Shown in pieces: positions 16,973 to 26,218 of a stretch of 64,000 bases of DNA. Every line of letters begins with the position of its first letter. The first letter of the stretch is position 1. This stretch comes from JAGRKR01 sp041397725. Lineage in GTDB: Bacteria; Pseudomonadota; Alphaproteobacteria; Rhizobiales; Hyphomicrobiaceae. The notes beneath the pieces were generated by a model that saw only the letters and a program-made list of their open reading frames with translations, had not been told where the DNA came from and made no database searches. The stretch spans positions 186,001 through 250,000 of the forward strand of contig JAWKVZ010000004.1 of the NCBI GenBank assembly GCA_041397725.1, written 5' to 3'. A program made the position numbers and the translations under genes.

Positions 16973-18295
16973 ATGTCTCAATTCGGCCAGATGTCGCCTG
17001 CCACGAGCGCCGCACCTGCCTCCCAGGGTCTGCGCTACTGGGACCTGCTCGTCATCCTGTTCGCGGTGCTGGCCGTGTTGATGACGATGAGCGCCTTCTA
17101 CTACTTCTACGGCGGCTTCGCCGTCGGCGACATGGTCGAGGGCCCGGACCCCAGTCCGAGCGCCCCCCTCGCCAAGGACAACCGTCTCTATCAAGCGCTA
17201 TGGCTCCTGTTGCTCGGCTCCACCGCTGCGCTGCTGGTGCACGCCCTGCTCACACGCGGCGTCCACGCCTCGATCCTATACGCCGCGCCGATCGTCGTCT
17301 GGTCGCTCCTGTCGGCCGTCTGGTCAGTCAACAGCACCAATACGCTATTCTACGCCACCATGCTGGCCGCCAATCTCGCTATCGGCTACGTGCTGGCGGA
17401 ACATCTGAGCCCGCAGCGGTTTCTGGCGATCTTCGGATGGGTTCTGGCTGCGCTCGTGCTCGGCTCCCTCCTGCTCTACCTGGCCGCACCCGACATCGCG
17501 TCGACCGCACGCTACGGCGGCAGCGGCCTGATCGGCGGCCGGCAGATGCACGGCGTGTTCGCCCACAAGGCCGACGCGGGCTACTACTCCGCCATGCTTC
17601 TGGTGATGCTGCTCATCGGTGTTGGACCGAGGCTCGGGCGCCTCGCCCGCGCGTTCCTTGTCCTCGCCGCGATAGCCAGCGTCGTGCTGTCGAATTCCTC
17701 CACCGCGCTGGCTGCCAGCGTCGTCGTCGTCGCTCTCGCCATCACGCTGCAGAACGCAGGCCGCTGGCGCAACATCGCGATCATCGGGGTGGCGCTCTCG
17801 GTCATCGCCTTCTCGTTCCTGGTGCCCATGGTCGGTCTCGGCTCCGTCACGGAAGTGCTCAACCGGGATGCCGGCCTGACGGGCCGCGTACCGATCTGGG
17901 CTTCGGGTCTGGAGTTCATGGGACGCAAACCCTGGCTCGGCTACGGCTACCAGGCCTTTTTCGATGCCGGCAAGTATTCGCCCGCGTGGGAGCTCTGGGC
18001 GCGCCTCGTCTATTTCCGAGCGCCGGACTTCCACAACACCTCGATCGACATCGGCGTCTCGCTCGGCGTGATAGGGCTGGCGCTCTACGTCCTCCTGCTC
18101 ACGCGTGCGTTCTTCGTCGCCTTCAACCGGCACATCGACATGAACGTACGGGTCGTGCTGGTTGCCCTGCTCACTCTCCTCGTCTTCACCGCGACAGCCG
18201 ACTTCACACTGATGAAGCACAACCACTTTTCGACGCTGCTGATGGCCTATTGCGCGTTTGCTGCGGGGCGGAGCCACTGGCGCGCCGCGCGCTAG
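16973..18295 (+). CDS. O-antigen ligase / Wzy-like polymerase family membrane protein
   Basis: A 440-residue inner-membrane protein with roughly 11-12 hydrophobic helices. A large periplasmic loop holds LTGRVPIWASGLEFMGRKPWLGYGYQAFF and a later HNTSIDIGVSLGVIGL, the conserved ExoQ/WaaL-type block (G-R-x-x-I-W and H-N). In this locus it is most likely the exopolysaccharide polymerase joining repeat units in the periplasm. A polar 20-residue head precedes helix 1. It is divergent from the beta-helix gene (87-bp gap) and convergent with the chain-length protein gene. Confidence 0.83.
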   Translation: MSQFGQMSPATSAAPASQGLRYWDLLVILFAVLAVLMTMSAFYYFYGGFAVGDMVEGPDPSPSAPLAKDNRLYQALWLLLLGSTAALLVHALLTRGVHASILYAAPIVVWSLLSAVWSVNSTNTLFYATMLAANLAIGYVLAEHLSPQRFLAIFGWVLAALVLGSLLLYLAAPDIASTARYGGSGLIGGRQMHGVFAHKADAGYYSAMLLVMLLIGVGPRLGRLARAFLVLAAIASVVLSNSSTALAASVVVVALAITLQNAGRWRNIAIIGVALSVIAFSFLVPMVGLGSVTEVLNRDAGLTGRVPIWASGLEFMGRKPWLGYGYQAFFDAGKYSPAWELWARLVYFRAPDFHNTSIDIGVSLGVIGLALYVLLLTRAFFVAFNRHIDMNVRVVLVALLTLLVFTATADFTLMKHNHFSTLLMAYCAFAAGRSHWRAAR

Positions 18296-18350
18296 GGACG
18301 GTCTTGGCGTGCGGATCGACGCCTTCGGGCGCTGGACGAGGGCCGAACGT

Positions 18351-20558
18351 TCAGATCGCCAGATCGAATGTGCGAATGACACCTGCCGTCGCGCCATTGC
18401 GGCCGTTCTGGGCCTGCACCTGACGCGCGGCGTGCGCCACCGCAGCCGGCATGCGCCCCGCCTGGACGCAGAGCAGAACGAGGTCGGACCACCGTGACGG
18501 ATCCAGCGAACCCGTGCGCCTGTTGAAGACGCCGCCGTCGATGATGATGCGGTCGTAGCGGCTCGAGAGCTTGAGGAACTCGGTCTCGATCCGCCGCGCT
18601 TCGGCGCGATCCATTGCGCCGGGATCGAGTGTGGCGAGCGGGAGGAACTCGAGGCCGCTGGTGCTATCCTCGATGATGATCGAGGCCAGCGGGCCGCCGC
18701 GACCGCTCGGGGTCGGCTTTGCCGCATTCAAGTCCGGGGCGAACACGCCGGATAGCGCCGGGTCGGCCCCATCCATATCGACGAGCAGCACGCGCTCGCC
18801 CGTGAGGGCCGCCGCCATGCCGAGGGAAAGCGCCAGTGTCGACGCGCCTTCGCCAGGCTCGAGCGACCTGAGCAGCGTGACCGACGTCTGGCCGTTGGTG
18901 CTTGCCTGCGACATGCGATGCAGCAGGCGGAAAACGGATTTGCGGAACGGCTGGGCGCCGCGCGAGCCGGGCGACATGATCGCGTGGATGGCATCCGCGA
19001 AGGTCAGCGTCGAGGCCACCGGCCCCTTGGCGCCCGCCGCCGCCGTTGCCTCGGGCATGAGCACGGGAACCGAGCCGAACGTCGGCAGCCCGGGATCGGG
19101 ATCGGCCAGGACACGGCCCGGACGACCCGGACCGGCATCGGCGCGCGCGCGCAGCGGCGCGGCGTCGAGGTGCTCACGGGCGATGGCATGGGCCACGCCG
19201 AAGGCGAGACCCGCGCCGATCGCGAGCATGAGGACCAGCAACGGCTTCGGCTTGCTCGGAGAGAGCGGTGCCACGGCCTTCGAGATGACGTGCGCCTCGG
19301 GCTGATAGAGCGTCTGCTGCTCCCCGGTCTCCTTGCTGCGCGAGAGGAAGGTCCGCAGAAGCTGGCGGCTCGTCTCGGCTTCCCGCTCGAGCTCGCCGAG
19401 ACGGATGCGCGACTGGTTCGTGCTGTCGGCAACCCGCTTCAGGCTCTCCAGCTCGGCCTCGAGCGTCCGCACGCGGCGGTCGGCGATCTCATGCTCGCCC
19501 TTGGCGACGGCGGCGATGCGCTTGAGCTCGGCTTCGATCTGGCGCCGGACCGCGGTCACCTCCTGCCGGATCTGGCGCAGGCGCGGGTGGGCATCGAGGA
19601 GCACCGCCCTCAGCGACGCCTCGTTCTGCAACGCGGCCGCAAGCTGGCTGCGCAGCCGCTGGATGGTCTGCGAGCCGACCGCCTCGGCACTCTCGCCGAG
19701 CGGCCCGCCCGAGGCGAGCGCCGCGCGAACCTGGTCGAAGCGCGCCTTGGCGCTGGCCGCCGCGCCGCGCGCCTGGACGAGCTCCGTATTGATGCGCGTG
19801 AGCTGTTGCTCATTCACGAGGCCGCCCTCGGACGTGACGATCCCCTTCTCGCGCCGGAACTCCTGAACTTTCTGCTCGGCCTGGCGCACGCGCGCGCGCA
19901 ACTCGTCGAGACGGGCACCCAGGCTGACGCTGACACGCCGCGCCTCGTCCGATTTCGACGACGACTGCTCGACGAGATAGCTCTCCGCCACTGCGGTGGC
20001 GAGGCGCGCGGCCTTCTGCGGGTCCTTCGACGTGACGGCGACACGGATGACGTAGGTACGGCCGGCCCGATGCACGACCAGGGCGCGCGCGAACGATTCC
20101 ATGGCCCGCTGCTTCACGACCGCCGGGTCCGACGGCTTCGACGGGGACGACACGCCGATGGCGACCAGGAGACGCTTCAGGCGTCCGCCGCCGGCGAACT
20201 CGGGATCGCTCGCCAGCTTCTCCTTCTCGACGACGCGGCGGATGACGGAGGCGGAACCGATGATCTCCACCTGGCTGTCGACGTAGGCATGATCGCCGCC
20301 GCTGCCGAGCGGGGTAAGCTCCTGGCCGACGATCTTCTTCTGTCGCGAGTCTATAAAAATGTCCGTCGCGGAAACGTACTGCGGCGGCGTCACCAGCAGA
20401 TACAGGATCCCAAGCGCCAAGCAGGCGAGGACCGCACCGGCAATGGACCGCCACCTGCGACCGAGAACGGCGAGCAGCTCGCGGAGATCAACCTGGCCGT
20501 CACCGGTTGCGGGCATCACCGCCGGGACTGCAGGCTCTACAGGCCTCATGTAGCTCAC
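18351..20558 (-). CDS. Wzc/ExoP-like chain-length and tyrosine-kinase-like protein with defective P-loop
   Basis: A 735-residue inner-membrane protein. A Wzz-type N-terminal domain starts with a helix near residues 38-58 (IAGAVLACLALGILYLL). A long periplasmic coiled coil (about 190-400) and the GNVR-type region follow, then a second helix near 430-450, then a cytoplasmic ATPase-like domain. The Walker A of bacterial tyrosine kinases is present as EPGEGAST, with Ala572 in place of the catalytic lysine. The second Asp motif LLVDMDGADP is kept, and there is no C-terminal tyrosine cluster. It probably controls polymer length and export without autokinase activity. The start is GTG 20558; ATG 20549 is an alternative. 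A sigma-70-like promoter lies about 270 bp upstream. Confidence 0.85.
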   Translation of the reverse strand: MSYMRPVEPAVPAVMPATGDGQVDLRELLAVLGRRWRSIAGAVLACLALGILYLLVTPPQYVSATDIFIDSRQKKIVGQELTPLGSGGDHAYVDSQVEIIGSASVIRRVVEKEKLASDPEFAGGGRLKRLLVAIGVSSPSKPSDPAVVKQRAMESFARALVVHRAGRTYVIRVAVTSKDPQKAARLATAVAESYLVEQSSSKSDEARRVSVSLGARLDELRARVRQAEQKVQEFRREKGIVTSEGGLVNEQQLTRINTELVQARGAAASAKARFDQVRAALASGGPLGESAEAVGSQTIQRLRSQLAAALQNEASLRAVLLDAHPRLRQIRQEVTAVRRQIEAELKRIAAVAKGEHEIADRRVRTLEAELESLKRVADSTNQSRIRLGELEREAETSRQLLRTFLSRSKETGEQQTLYQPEAHVISKAVAPLSPSKPKPLLVLMLAIGAGLAFGVAHAIAREHLDAAPLRARADAGPGRPGRVLADPDPGLPTFGSVPVLMPEATAAAGAKGPVASTLTFADAIHAIMSPGSRGAQPFRKSVFRLLHRMSQASTNGQTSVTLLRSLEPGEGASTLALSLGMAAALTGERVLLVDMDGADPALSGVFAPDLNAAKPTPSGRGGPLASIIIEDSTSGLEFLPLATLDPGAMDRAEARRIETEFLKLSSRYDRIIIDGGVFNRRTGSLDPSRWSDLVLLCVQAGRMPAAVAHAARQVQAQNGRNGATAGVIRTFDLAI

Positions 20559-20823
20559 TCTTGGGATACCGTTTCGTTTCGAGACATTGATCGGACCTCA
20601 AGGCGTCGGCTCCTCGACCACGCACAGCCGGACGGCCAGCGGGATTTCCGATGAACTGTTCGCCTTTGCTCGGCATGCTTGCAGCTTCCGTACCAATGTC
20701 GGCCCTCTCGGGGAGGGCAGGCTCACGATCCGCTCGATTCCTGATGCTGAACAGTTTGCGCGGATCGACGGCGGCAACGTCAGATCGCAACTGCGACCCG
20801 TACGCACCAACTGCCGTGACGGC

Positions 20824-20853
20824 ATTAAAGTGTTTTATCAATATGACTGTCAA
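20824..20853 (-). promoter_or_regulatory. Sigma-70-type promoter for the chain-length gene
   Basis: On the minus strand a perfect -35 box TTGACA (20853-20848) is followed after 18 bp by TTTAAT (20829-20824), a good -10 box. The predicted start site near 20817 gives a leader of roughly 260 bases before the chain-length gene at 20558. Confidence 0.55.
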
Positions 20854-20863
20854 AACCTATTGC

Positions 20864-20877
20864 GGGACAACTGTCCC
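20864..20877. promoter_or_regulatory. Inverted repeat next to the leftward promoter, possible operator
   Basis: GGGACAACTGTCCC has perfect 6-bp arms with a 2-bp centre. It sits 10 bp upstream of the -35 box on the minus strand, centred about 54 bp upstream of the predicted start, a usual place for an activator or an upstream repressor site. The cognate regulator is unknown. Confidence 0.4.
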
Positions 20878-21124
20878 TTGCCCTAGTTTGCGCGCGGTTG
20901 AGCAACGAAAACGACGCGCGCGCAGGGCGTGCGCCAGAACCTGCTTCTGCTCCGATCGAAACGCCGCGGCGACGCTGGCGGCCCCGCGCGTCGACCATCG
21001 CGGTCGTGCGCTGCGACGGGCAAAGGGCGCGATGTGCTCCTGACGGCACAAAGCTTGCTTCCTCGACACACTAGCTAGAGAGCCACGCGGTGCTCTTGGT
21101 AGTCTCATTCGACTGGTTTGCGTA

Positions 21125-22576
21125 ATGACTGATGTGAACTACCTGCGCCACCCTCGCCTTGTCAGGCGACGCTTCGGAGCGACGCTCGACAAGCAGACCA
21201 TCTCGCTCATTCACGTGGTCGTCGACGGCTTCGTCATCATGATGGCCGCCGTCGCGGCGCAGTCGCTCTATCACATCGCCTACTACGGCACGCCCGACAT
21301 CAGCCCGCGACCGTTCGAGCTCGGCGCACTCACGTCCCTGTTCTACGTTCTCATCCAGTCCGGCAAGGCCCATTACGGCACCGAACGGATGCTCACCCAA
21401 GGCACGCGCTACAATCAGATGCTGGCTTCGTGGACGATGGCCATCGCCTGCGTCCTGGTCGTCGGGTTCCTCACGAAGCAGGCCGCTTTGCACTCCCGCG
21501 GCTCCGTGCTGCTCTTCTACGTCATGGGCTTCATCACGATCGCCGGCAGCGACGGCCTCGTCGTCAGCTTCGTGCGCCGCGGCGTACGGGCCGGCTGGCT
21601 CAGCACGCGCGGCGTCCTGCTCGTCGGAACGATGGCGAGGACTGAGGAATTCCTCGCCAAGCATCGTCTCGACAGTGCCGGCGTCCTGCTTCAAGACATC
21701 CACATCATCGGCCCCGGCGCCAGCGGAGACGCCTCCCTGGCGCAGCTCGAGATCGACTTGCAGCGCAGTGTCGACAAGGCGCGCGGCCTCGAGATCGACG
21801 AGATCCTGCTGGTGCTGCCGTGGTCCGACCCCCAGCTCATCGACCGCTGTGCGCAGGCGTTCTCCAGCATTCCCGTGCGCATCCAGCTTTGGGAAGGCTC
21901 TCTGCTCGATCGCTTCGCGGACGTCCACGCCGAGCGTATCGGCGGCATGACCAGCATCGCCATCGCGCGCCCTCCGATGACCCTGGTCGAGCGCTTGACC
22001 AAGCGGCTCCTGGATCTCACGATTGCATCGCTGGCTCTCGTCCTGCTTCTTCCGGTGCTGCTGCTGCTCGCGCTCTGGATCAAGCTCGACAGCCGCGGAC
22101 CGGCGCTGTTCCGCCAGCGCCGGCACGGCTTCAACCAGCAGACGTTCCGCATCTTCAAGTTCCGCACGATGACGACACTCGACGACGGTCCGGTCGTCAC
22201 CCAGGCCAAGGTGGACGATCCACGCATCACCCGCGCCGGACGGTTCCTGCGGCGAACCAGCCTCGACGAATTGCCCCAGCTCCTCAACGTTCTCAGGGGA
22301 GAGATGTCGATCGTCGGCCCGCGCCCGCACGCCATCGCCCACAACGAGGAATACGAGCGCCGCATCGCCCGCTACGCCCGCCGCCACAACGTCAAGCCGG
22401 GCATCACCGGCTGGGCGCAGATCAACGGCTTCAGGGGCGAGACGGACACCGAGGACAAGATGCGGGCGCGCATCGAGCACGACCTGTTCTACATCGACAA
22501 CTGGTCCATCACGTTCGACCTCTACATCATCCTGCGCACGCTGCTGTCGCCGACGACGTTCCGCAACGCTCGCTGA
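21125..22576 (+). CDS. Exopolysaccharide polyprenyl glycosylphosphotransferase (WcaJ/PssA-like)
   Basis: A 483-residue membrane enzyme that starts repeat-unit assembly by moving a sugar-1-phosphate to undecaprenyl phosphate. The N-terminal third has several membrane helices and a CoA-binding-like region (about 150-270). The C-terminal sugar transferase domain (about 295-483) has a membrane re-entrant helix (LTIASLALVLLLPVLLLLALW), FRIFKFRTM, TSLDELPQLLNVLRGEMSIVGPRP and KPGITGWAQINGFRGET, all diagnostic, including the catalytic Asp-Glu pair in LDELPQ. Domain order suggests glucose- or galactose-1-phosphate as substrate. It is the last gene of the locus and convergent with rmuC. Confidence 0.92.
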   Translation: MTDVNYLRHPRLVRRRFGATLDKQTISLIHVVVDGFVIMMAAVAAQSLYHIAYYGTPDISPRPFELGALTSLFYVLIQSGKAHYGTERMLTQGTRYNQMLASWTMAIACVLVVGFLTKQAALHSRGSVLLFYVMGFITIAGSDGLVVSFVRRGVRAGWLSTRGVLLVGTMARTEEFLAKHRLDSAGVLLQDIHIIGPGASGDASLAQLEIDLQRSVDKARGLEIDEILLVLPWSDPQLIDRCAQAFSSIPVRIQLWEGSLLDRFADVHAERIGGMTSIAIARPPMTLVERLTKRLLDLTIASLALVLLLPVLLLLALWIKLDSRGPALFRQRRHGFNQQTFRIFKFRTMTTLDDGPVVTQAKVDDPRITRAGRFLRRTSLDELPQLLNVLRGEMSIVGPRPHAIAHNEEYERRIARYARRHNVKPGITGWAQINGFRGETDTEDKMRARIEHDLFYIDNWSITFDLYIILRTLLSPTTFRNAR

Positions 22577-22604
22577 ATGCCGGCGCCATCCCGCGCATCG
22601 ACGA

Positions 22605-23903
22605 TCAGCTGTTGACCGTCAGTCGCGGTGGCTCGACCGCAACCCGCGGCTCCTCCTCGAGGTCGAGTGCGCCGATGCGCCGGCCGTGCTGCCCGATCTT
22701 TTCCGCCGAGGTGACGACCTTCTGCAGGTCCTGAGCGGCGGCGTTGAAGTGGCGGTCTAGGTCCTTGACCCGCGCCACCAGTCGCTCGACATCGGCGACG
22801 AGCGCGCCCACCTCGCGCTGGATGAGGCCGGCCTGCTCCTTGATGCGCACGTCCTTGATGACGGCCTGCATGGTCTGGACGGCCAGCATCAGCACGTTTG
22901 GCGAGACAATGGCGACGCGGGCACGGTGGGCCTTCTGAATAAGGTCCGGAAACTGCTCATAAAGATCCGCATAGACCGCCTCCGACGGGACGAACATCAG
23001 TGCAGTGTCCGCGGTCTCGCCAGGGATCAGGTATTTCGAGGCGATATCATCGATATGGCGCCCGACATGCTGACGGACGAGCTTTGCGGCGGCGTGATCC
23101 TCCTCCGCGCCCCGCGCTGCCCGCAGGGCCTCGAAGCCTTCCAGCGGGAACTTGGCGTCGATCACGACGGCGGCGCTGGCGCCCGGCAGATCGACCAGGC
23201 AATCGGGGCGCTTGCCGTTGGACAGCGTCGGCTGGAAGCGGAAGGCGCGCTCCGGCAGGGCATCGCGGATGATGGTCTCCATCTGCACCTGACCGAACGC
23301 CCCGCGCGCCTGCTTGTTGGCGAGGATGCCCTGGAGCGACACGACCTGACTCGACAGCTCCGTCAGGCTGCGTTGCGCCGCGTCGATGAGGGACAGCCGC
23401 TCCGAGAGCTGGGCCAGTGTCTCGCTGGTGCGGCGCTCCGTCTCGCCGAGGCCGGAGCCGAGCCTGTCGCCGACGTCATCGAGACGGGCGCCCAGCCGAT
23501 CGGTGACGGAGGAGAGCGTCCGGTCGAGGCGCTCACCCATACCTGTCAGCTCCTGACCGACCCGTGAGCTGACGCTGTCGAGCCGCGCATTGAGGGTCTG
23601 GCCAAGCTCCGCCTGCCGCACCGTCGTGAGCTCGGCCATGGCGCTGAGCCGGCCCTTGAGCTCTTGCAGCTCGGCCGACACGTCGCGTTGCATGCGCTCC
23701 TTCTCGGCGGCCAGGGCGGCTTCCGCATCGCTGCGGCGCCGGGTCTCGTGGCGGGCGCGGCGCTGCGCCGTCACGACGAGCACGACGGCCGCCAGCACCA
23801 GCGCCGCCGCCGTCAACGGCACCCAGACGGGCATCGCGCCGATATGGCGCTGCACGGCCTGCCAGATATCCGACAGTGCCTGTTGCAAATTCGGCTCGTT
23901 CAT
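22605..23903 (-). CDS. rmuC: RmuC-family DNA recombination protein
   Basis: A 432-residue RmuC homologue, a nuclease-fold protein that limits DNA inversions at short repeats. One N-terminal membrane helix (VPLTAAALVLAAVVLVV, about residues 24-40) is followed by a coiled coil (about 45-180) and the RmuC domain (about 200-390: ARGAFGQVQMETIIRDALPE, GKRPDCLVDLPG, VVIDAKFPLEGFEAL, MFVPSEAVYADLYE). The ATG at 23903 gives MNEPNLQQAL. It is divergent from def; rmuC-def-fmt clustering is usual in alphaproteobacteria. Confidence 0.92.
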   Translation of the reverse strand: MNEPNLQQALSDIWQAVQRHIGAMPVWVPLTAAALVLAAVVLVVTAQRRARHETRRRSDAEAALAAEKERMQRDVSAELQELKGRLSAMAELTTVRQAELGQTLNARLDSVSSRVGQELTGMGERLDRTLSSVTDRLGARLDDVGDRLGSGLGETERRTSETLAQLSERLSLIDAAQRSLTELSSQVVSLQGILANKQARGAFGQVQMETIIRDALPERAFRFQPTLSNGKRPDCLVDLPGASAAVVIDAKFPLEGFEALRAARGAEEDHAAAKLVRQHVGRHIDDIASKYLIPGETADTALMFVPSEAVYADLYEQFPDLIQKAHRARVAIVSPNVLMLAVQTMQAVIKDVRIKEQAGLIQREVGALVADVERLVARVKDLDRHFNAAAQDLQKVVTSAEKIGQHGRRIGALDLEEEPRVAVEPPRLTVNS

Positions 23904-24021
23904 GGGCAAAAGACTTAGCTGATTCGGGCCCGAGACGCCTCTGGCCGGACCTTGCGGAGCCGCCCGCGACGGGCAAGCCGAAACGATTGACCGCTTTGGC
24001 GCCAATACCTATCTGAAACGC

Positions 24022-24531
24022 ATGGCAAGACGCGAAATCATAACGCTTCCGGACCCGCTGCTGCGCAAGCCGAGCCTGCCCGTCGAGACGATCGACGCGG
24101 AGGTGCGCAAGCTGATGGATGATATGCTCGAGACCATGTATGCGGCGCCGGGCATTGGCTTGGCCGCCGTGCAGGTGGCTGTGCCACGGCGCATCATCGT
24201 GCTCGACGTTTCGGACAAGGACGAGGATCGCCAGCCCATCTGCATGGCGAACCCCAAGATCCTGTCGCTCGGCTCCGAGACGCGCGTCTACGAGGAAGGT
24301 TGCCTGTCGCTGCCTGATGTGCGCATCGACATTGAGCGGCCGACGAGCCTGAAGGTCGCCTACATCGACCGCGAGGGCCAGAAGCGCGAGTTGGACGCGG
24401 ACGGCCTGCTGGCCACCGCGATCCAGCATGAGATCGACCACCTCGACGGCAAGCTCATCATCGACTTCGTGTCCCGACTGAAACGCGACATCATCGTGCG
24501 TCGCTTCAAGAAGCAGGCCAAAACGAGCTGA
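24022..24531 (+). CDS. def: Peptide deformylase
   Basis: A 169-residue iron/zinc hydrolase that removes the formyl group from new polypeptides. All three motifs are present: GIGLAAVQ (about residues 45-52), EEGCLSLPD (about 92-100, with the metal-binding Cys) and QHEIDHLDG (about 136-144, the HExxH metal site). Length is standard. It is followed after 124 bp by fmt, its functional partner that formylates initiator tRNA. Confidence 0.96.
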   Translation: MARREIITLPDPLLRKPSLPVETIDAEVRKLMDDMLETMYAAPGIGLAAVQVAVPRRIIVLDVSDKDEDRQPICMANPKILSLGSETRVYEEGCLSLPDVRIDIERPTSLKVAYIDREGQKRELDADGLLATAIQHEIDHLDGKLIIDFVSRLKRDIIVRRFKKQAKTS

Positions 24532-24655
24532 CGGTCACGGAACCGACACCGGCCGATCGATCGACGAGACGAGGCGGCCTGGCGGTCGGGCCGGAGGCCC
24601 CCGGCGCCGCCGTCGAGGCCATGACGACCACTCCAGGCCAACCGGGGACCTGCCG

Positions 24656-25600
24656 ATGCTCGACGTCATCTTCATGGGCACGCCCGATTTCGCCGTGCCG
24701 ACGCTGCGCGCCGTGCTCGCGGCCGGCCATCGCGTCCGCGCGGTGTACACCCAGCCGCCACGGCCGGCCGGGCGCGGCATGGCCGAGCGCATGTCCCCTG
24801 TCCACGTTTTCGCCAAGCACGTGGGCGTCGAGGTCCGCACGCCACGCAGCCTGCGCAACGAGGACGCGCAGACCACGTTCGCAGCACTCGAAGCCGATGT
24901 CGCCGTCGTCGTCGCCTATGGCCTCATCCTGCCGAAACCGGTGCTCGAAGCCCCCCGGCATGGCTGCCTCAACCTGCATGGCAGCCGACTGCCGCGCTGG
25001 CGAGGCGCTGCACCCATCCAGCGCGCCATCATGGCCGGCGATCGGGAGACCGCGGCCATGGTCATGCGCATGGACGAAGGGCTCGATACCGGGCCAATCT
25101 GCCTCGCCGATATGATCGCCATCGGCGAGACCATGACGGCCGGCGAGTTGCACGACGTGATGGCGGACCGTGGCGCGGCGCTGATGGCCGAGGCGCTCGC
25201 CCGGCTGGAGCGGGCGGCATTGACGTGCACACCACAGCCTTCGGAGGGCGCCACCTACGCCGCCAAGATCGACAAGGCGGAGGCGCGCATTGATTTCAGC
25301 CGGCCGGCCCGCGAGGTTCACGATCTCATCCGGGGCCTGTCGCCGTTTCCGGGAGCCTGGTTCGAGACCGGGCTCGGCGGCCGTCCCGAGCGGGTCAAGG
25401 TCCTCCGCAGCACTATGGGCGACGGCTCGGGCGCTCCTGGCACGACGATCGACGCCAGCCTGACCGTCGCTTGCGGTGACGGCGCCATCCGCCTCGTCGA
25501 GCTGCAGCGGGCGGGTAAGACCCGGCAAACGGCGGACGAGTTCCTGCGCGGTTTCGCCGTGCCCAAGGGCGCCCGGCTCGCGGCCGATGCTCGAGATTGA
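24656..25600 (+). CDS. fmt: Methionyl-tRNA formyltransferase
   Basis: A 314-residue enzyme that formylates Met-tRNAi using 10-formyl-tetrahydrofolate. The N-terminal catalytic domain starts LDVIFMGTPDFAVPTLRAV and holds CLNLHGSRLPRWRGAAPIQ (about residues 104-122) and MDEGLDTGPI with the catalytic Asp. The C-terminal OB-fold domain follows from about 205. The length equals the family norm. In many relatives truA follows; here a convergent MOSC gene does. Confidence 0.96.
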   Translation: MLDVIFMGTPDFAVPTLRAVLAAGHRVRAVYTQPPRPAGRGMAERMSPVHVFAKHVGVEVRTPRSLRNEDAQTTFAALEADVAVVVAYGLILPKPVLEAPRHGCLNLHGSRLPRWRGAAPIQRAIMAGDRETAAMVMRMDEGLDTGPICLADMIAIGETMTAGELHDVMADRGAALMAEALARLERAALTCTPQPSEGATYAAKIDKAEARIDFSRPAREVHDLIRGLSPFPGAWFETGLGGRPERVKVLRSTMGDGSGAPGTTIDASLTVACGDGAIRLVELQRAGKTRQTADEFLRGFAVPKGARLAADARD

Positions 25601-25630
25601 GCGAGGCGATCGCACGCCAGGGGATCGTCG

Positions 25631-26185
25631 TCAGACGGGTTGCAGCGGCGTGTGAGGAGCGGACGGCAAGTGCACGCGGACACCGTCGCCGGGCGCGATC
25701 TCGCCGCCGCGGATCACCACGGCCATGACGCCCGCCTTGCGCACCAGGTTTCCCTCGTCGTCGCGATCGAGAACGGCGGCCATCAGGCCGGGCCGGAACG
25801 CTTCGATCTGTTGACAGGGATTGCGGAGCCCCGTCAGCTCCACCTCTGCTTCGGCGCCGATGCTCAGGCGCGTGCCGCGGGGCATCGCCAGCAGATCGAC
25901 GCCCCGGGTCATGATGTTCTCGCCGAGTTCGCCGGGCGCCACGTCGAAGCCGGCAGCGGCCAGCTCCCGCAGCAATTCGACATGGATGAGATGCACCTGC
26001 CGCAGATTGGCCTGGCTCGGATCGCGCGCGACACGGGATCGGTGCTGGACGGTCGCGCCAGCATGGCAATCCCCCGCGACGCCCAGGCCCGCGACCAGAC
26101 GGATCGCGGCGCAGGTCTCCTTGCTGAAGACATGCGCGGCGCTGCGGCCGACGGAAACCACCGAGCCCCGCACGTCACCCGGCAT
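25631..26185 (-). CDS. MOSC domain protein
   Basis: A 184-residue protein made essentially of one MOSC (molybdenum cofactor sulfurase C-terminal-like) domain. Recognisable are the start MPGDVRGSVVSVGRS, the VAGDCHAG region, a central ELGENIMTRGVDLLAMPRGTRLSIG and TGLRNPCQQIEAF, which contains the conserved Cys. Such proteins bind sulfur or molybdenum cofactor and include YiiM-like reductases of N-hydroxylated compounds. ATG 26185 is preferred because AGGAG lies about 11 bases upstream; GTG 26197 overlaps that site. It lies 33 bases beyond bioB on the same strand and may be co-transcribed. Confidence 0.85.
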   Translation of the reverse strand: MPGDVRGSVVSVGRSAAHVFSKETCAAIRLVAGLGVAGDCHAGATVQHRSRVARDPSQANLRQVHLIHVELLRELAAAGFDVAPGELGENIMTRGVDLLAMPRGTRLSIGAEAEVELTGLRNPCQQIEAFRPGLMAAVLDRDDEGNLVRKAGVMAVVIRGGEIAPGDGVRVHLPSAPHTPLQPV

Positions 26186-26218
26186 GACCTGAGTCACTCC
26201 TGGATGGGCCGCAGCCCC

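Larger units (their letters stand above)
20559..21124. promoter_or_regulatory. 566-bp divergent intergenic region of the exopolysaccharide locus
   Basis: No convincing gene lies between the chain-length gene and the sugar-phosphate transferase gene; open frames here show neither codon bias nor recognisable products. It contains a locally AT-richer stretch at 20821-20862 with a leftward promoter and, beside it, an inverted repeat, listed separately. The long leader of about 260 bases before the chain-length gene could carry RNA-level control. Confidence 0.5.

Noticed and set aside
20587..20886. 99-residue open frame upstream of the sugar-phosphate transferase gene
   Set aside because: It covers the promoter and inverted repeat, has no ribosome binding site and no family resemblance.
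5111..22576. PEP-CTERM/exosortase-type exopolysaccharide system, because FemAB- and CelD-like proteins and a deacetylase are present
   Set aside because: No exosortase, PEP-CTERM protein or PrsK/PrsR two-component genes are in the window; the acyltransferase families also occur in other loci.
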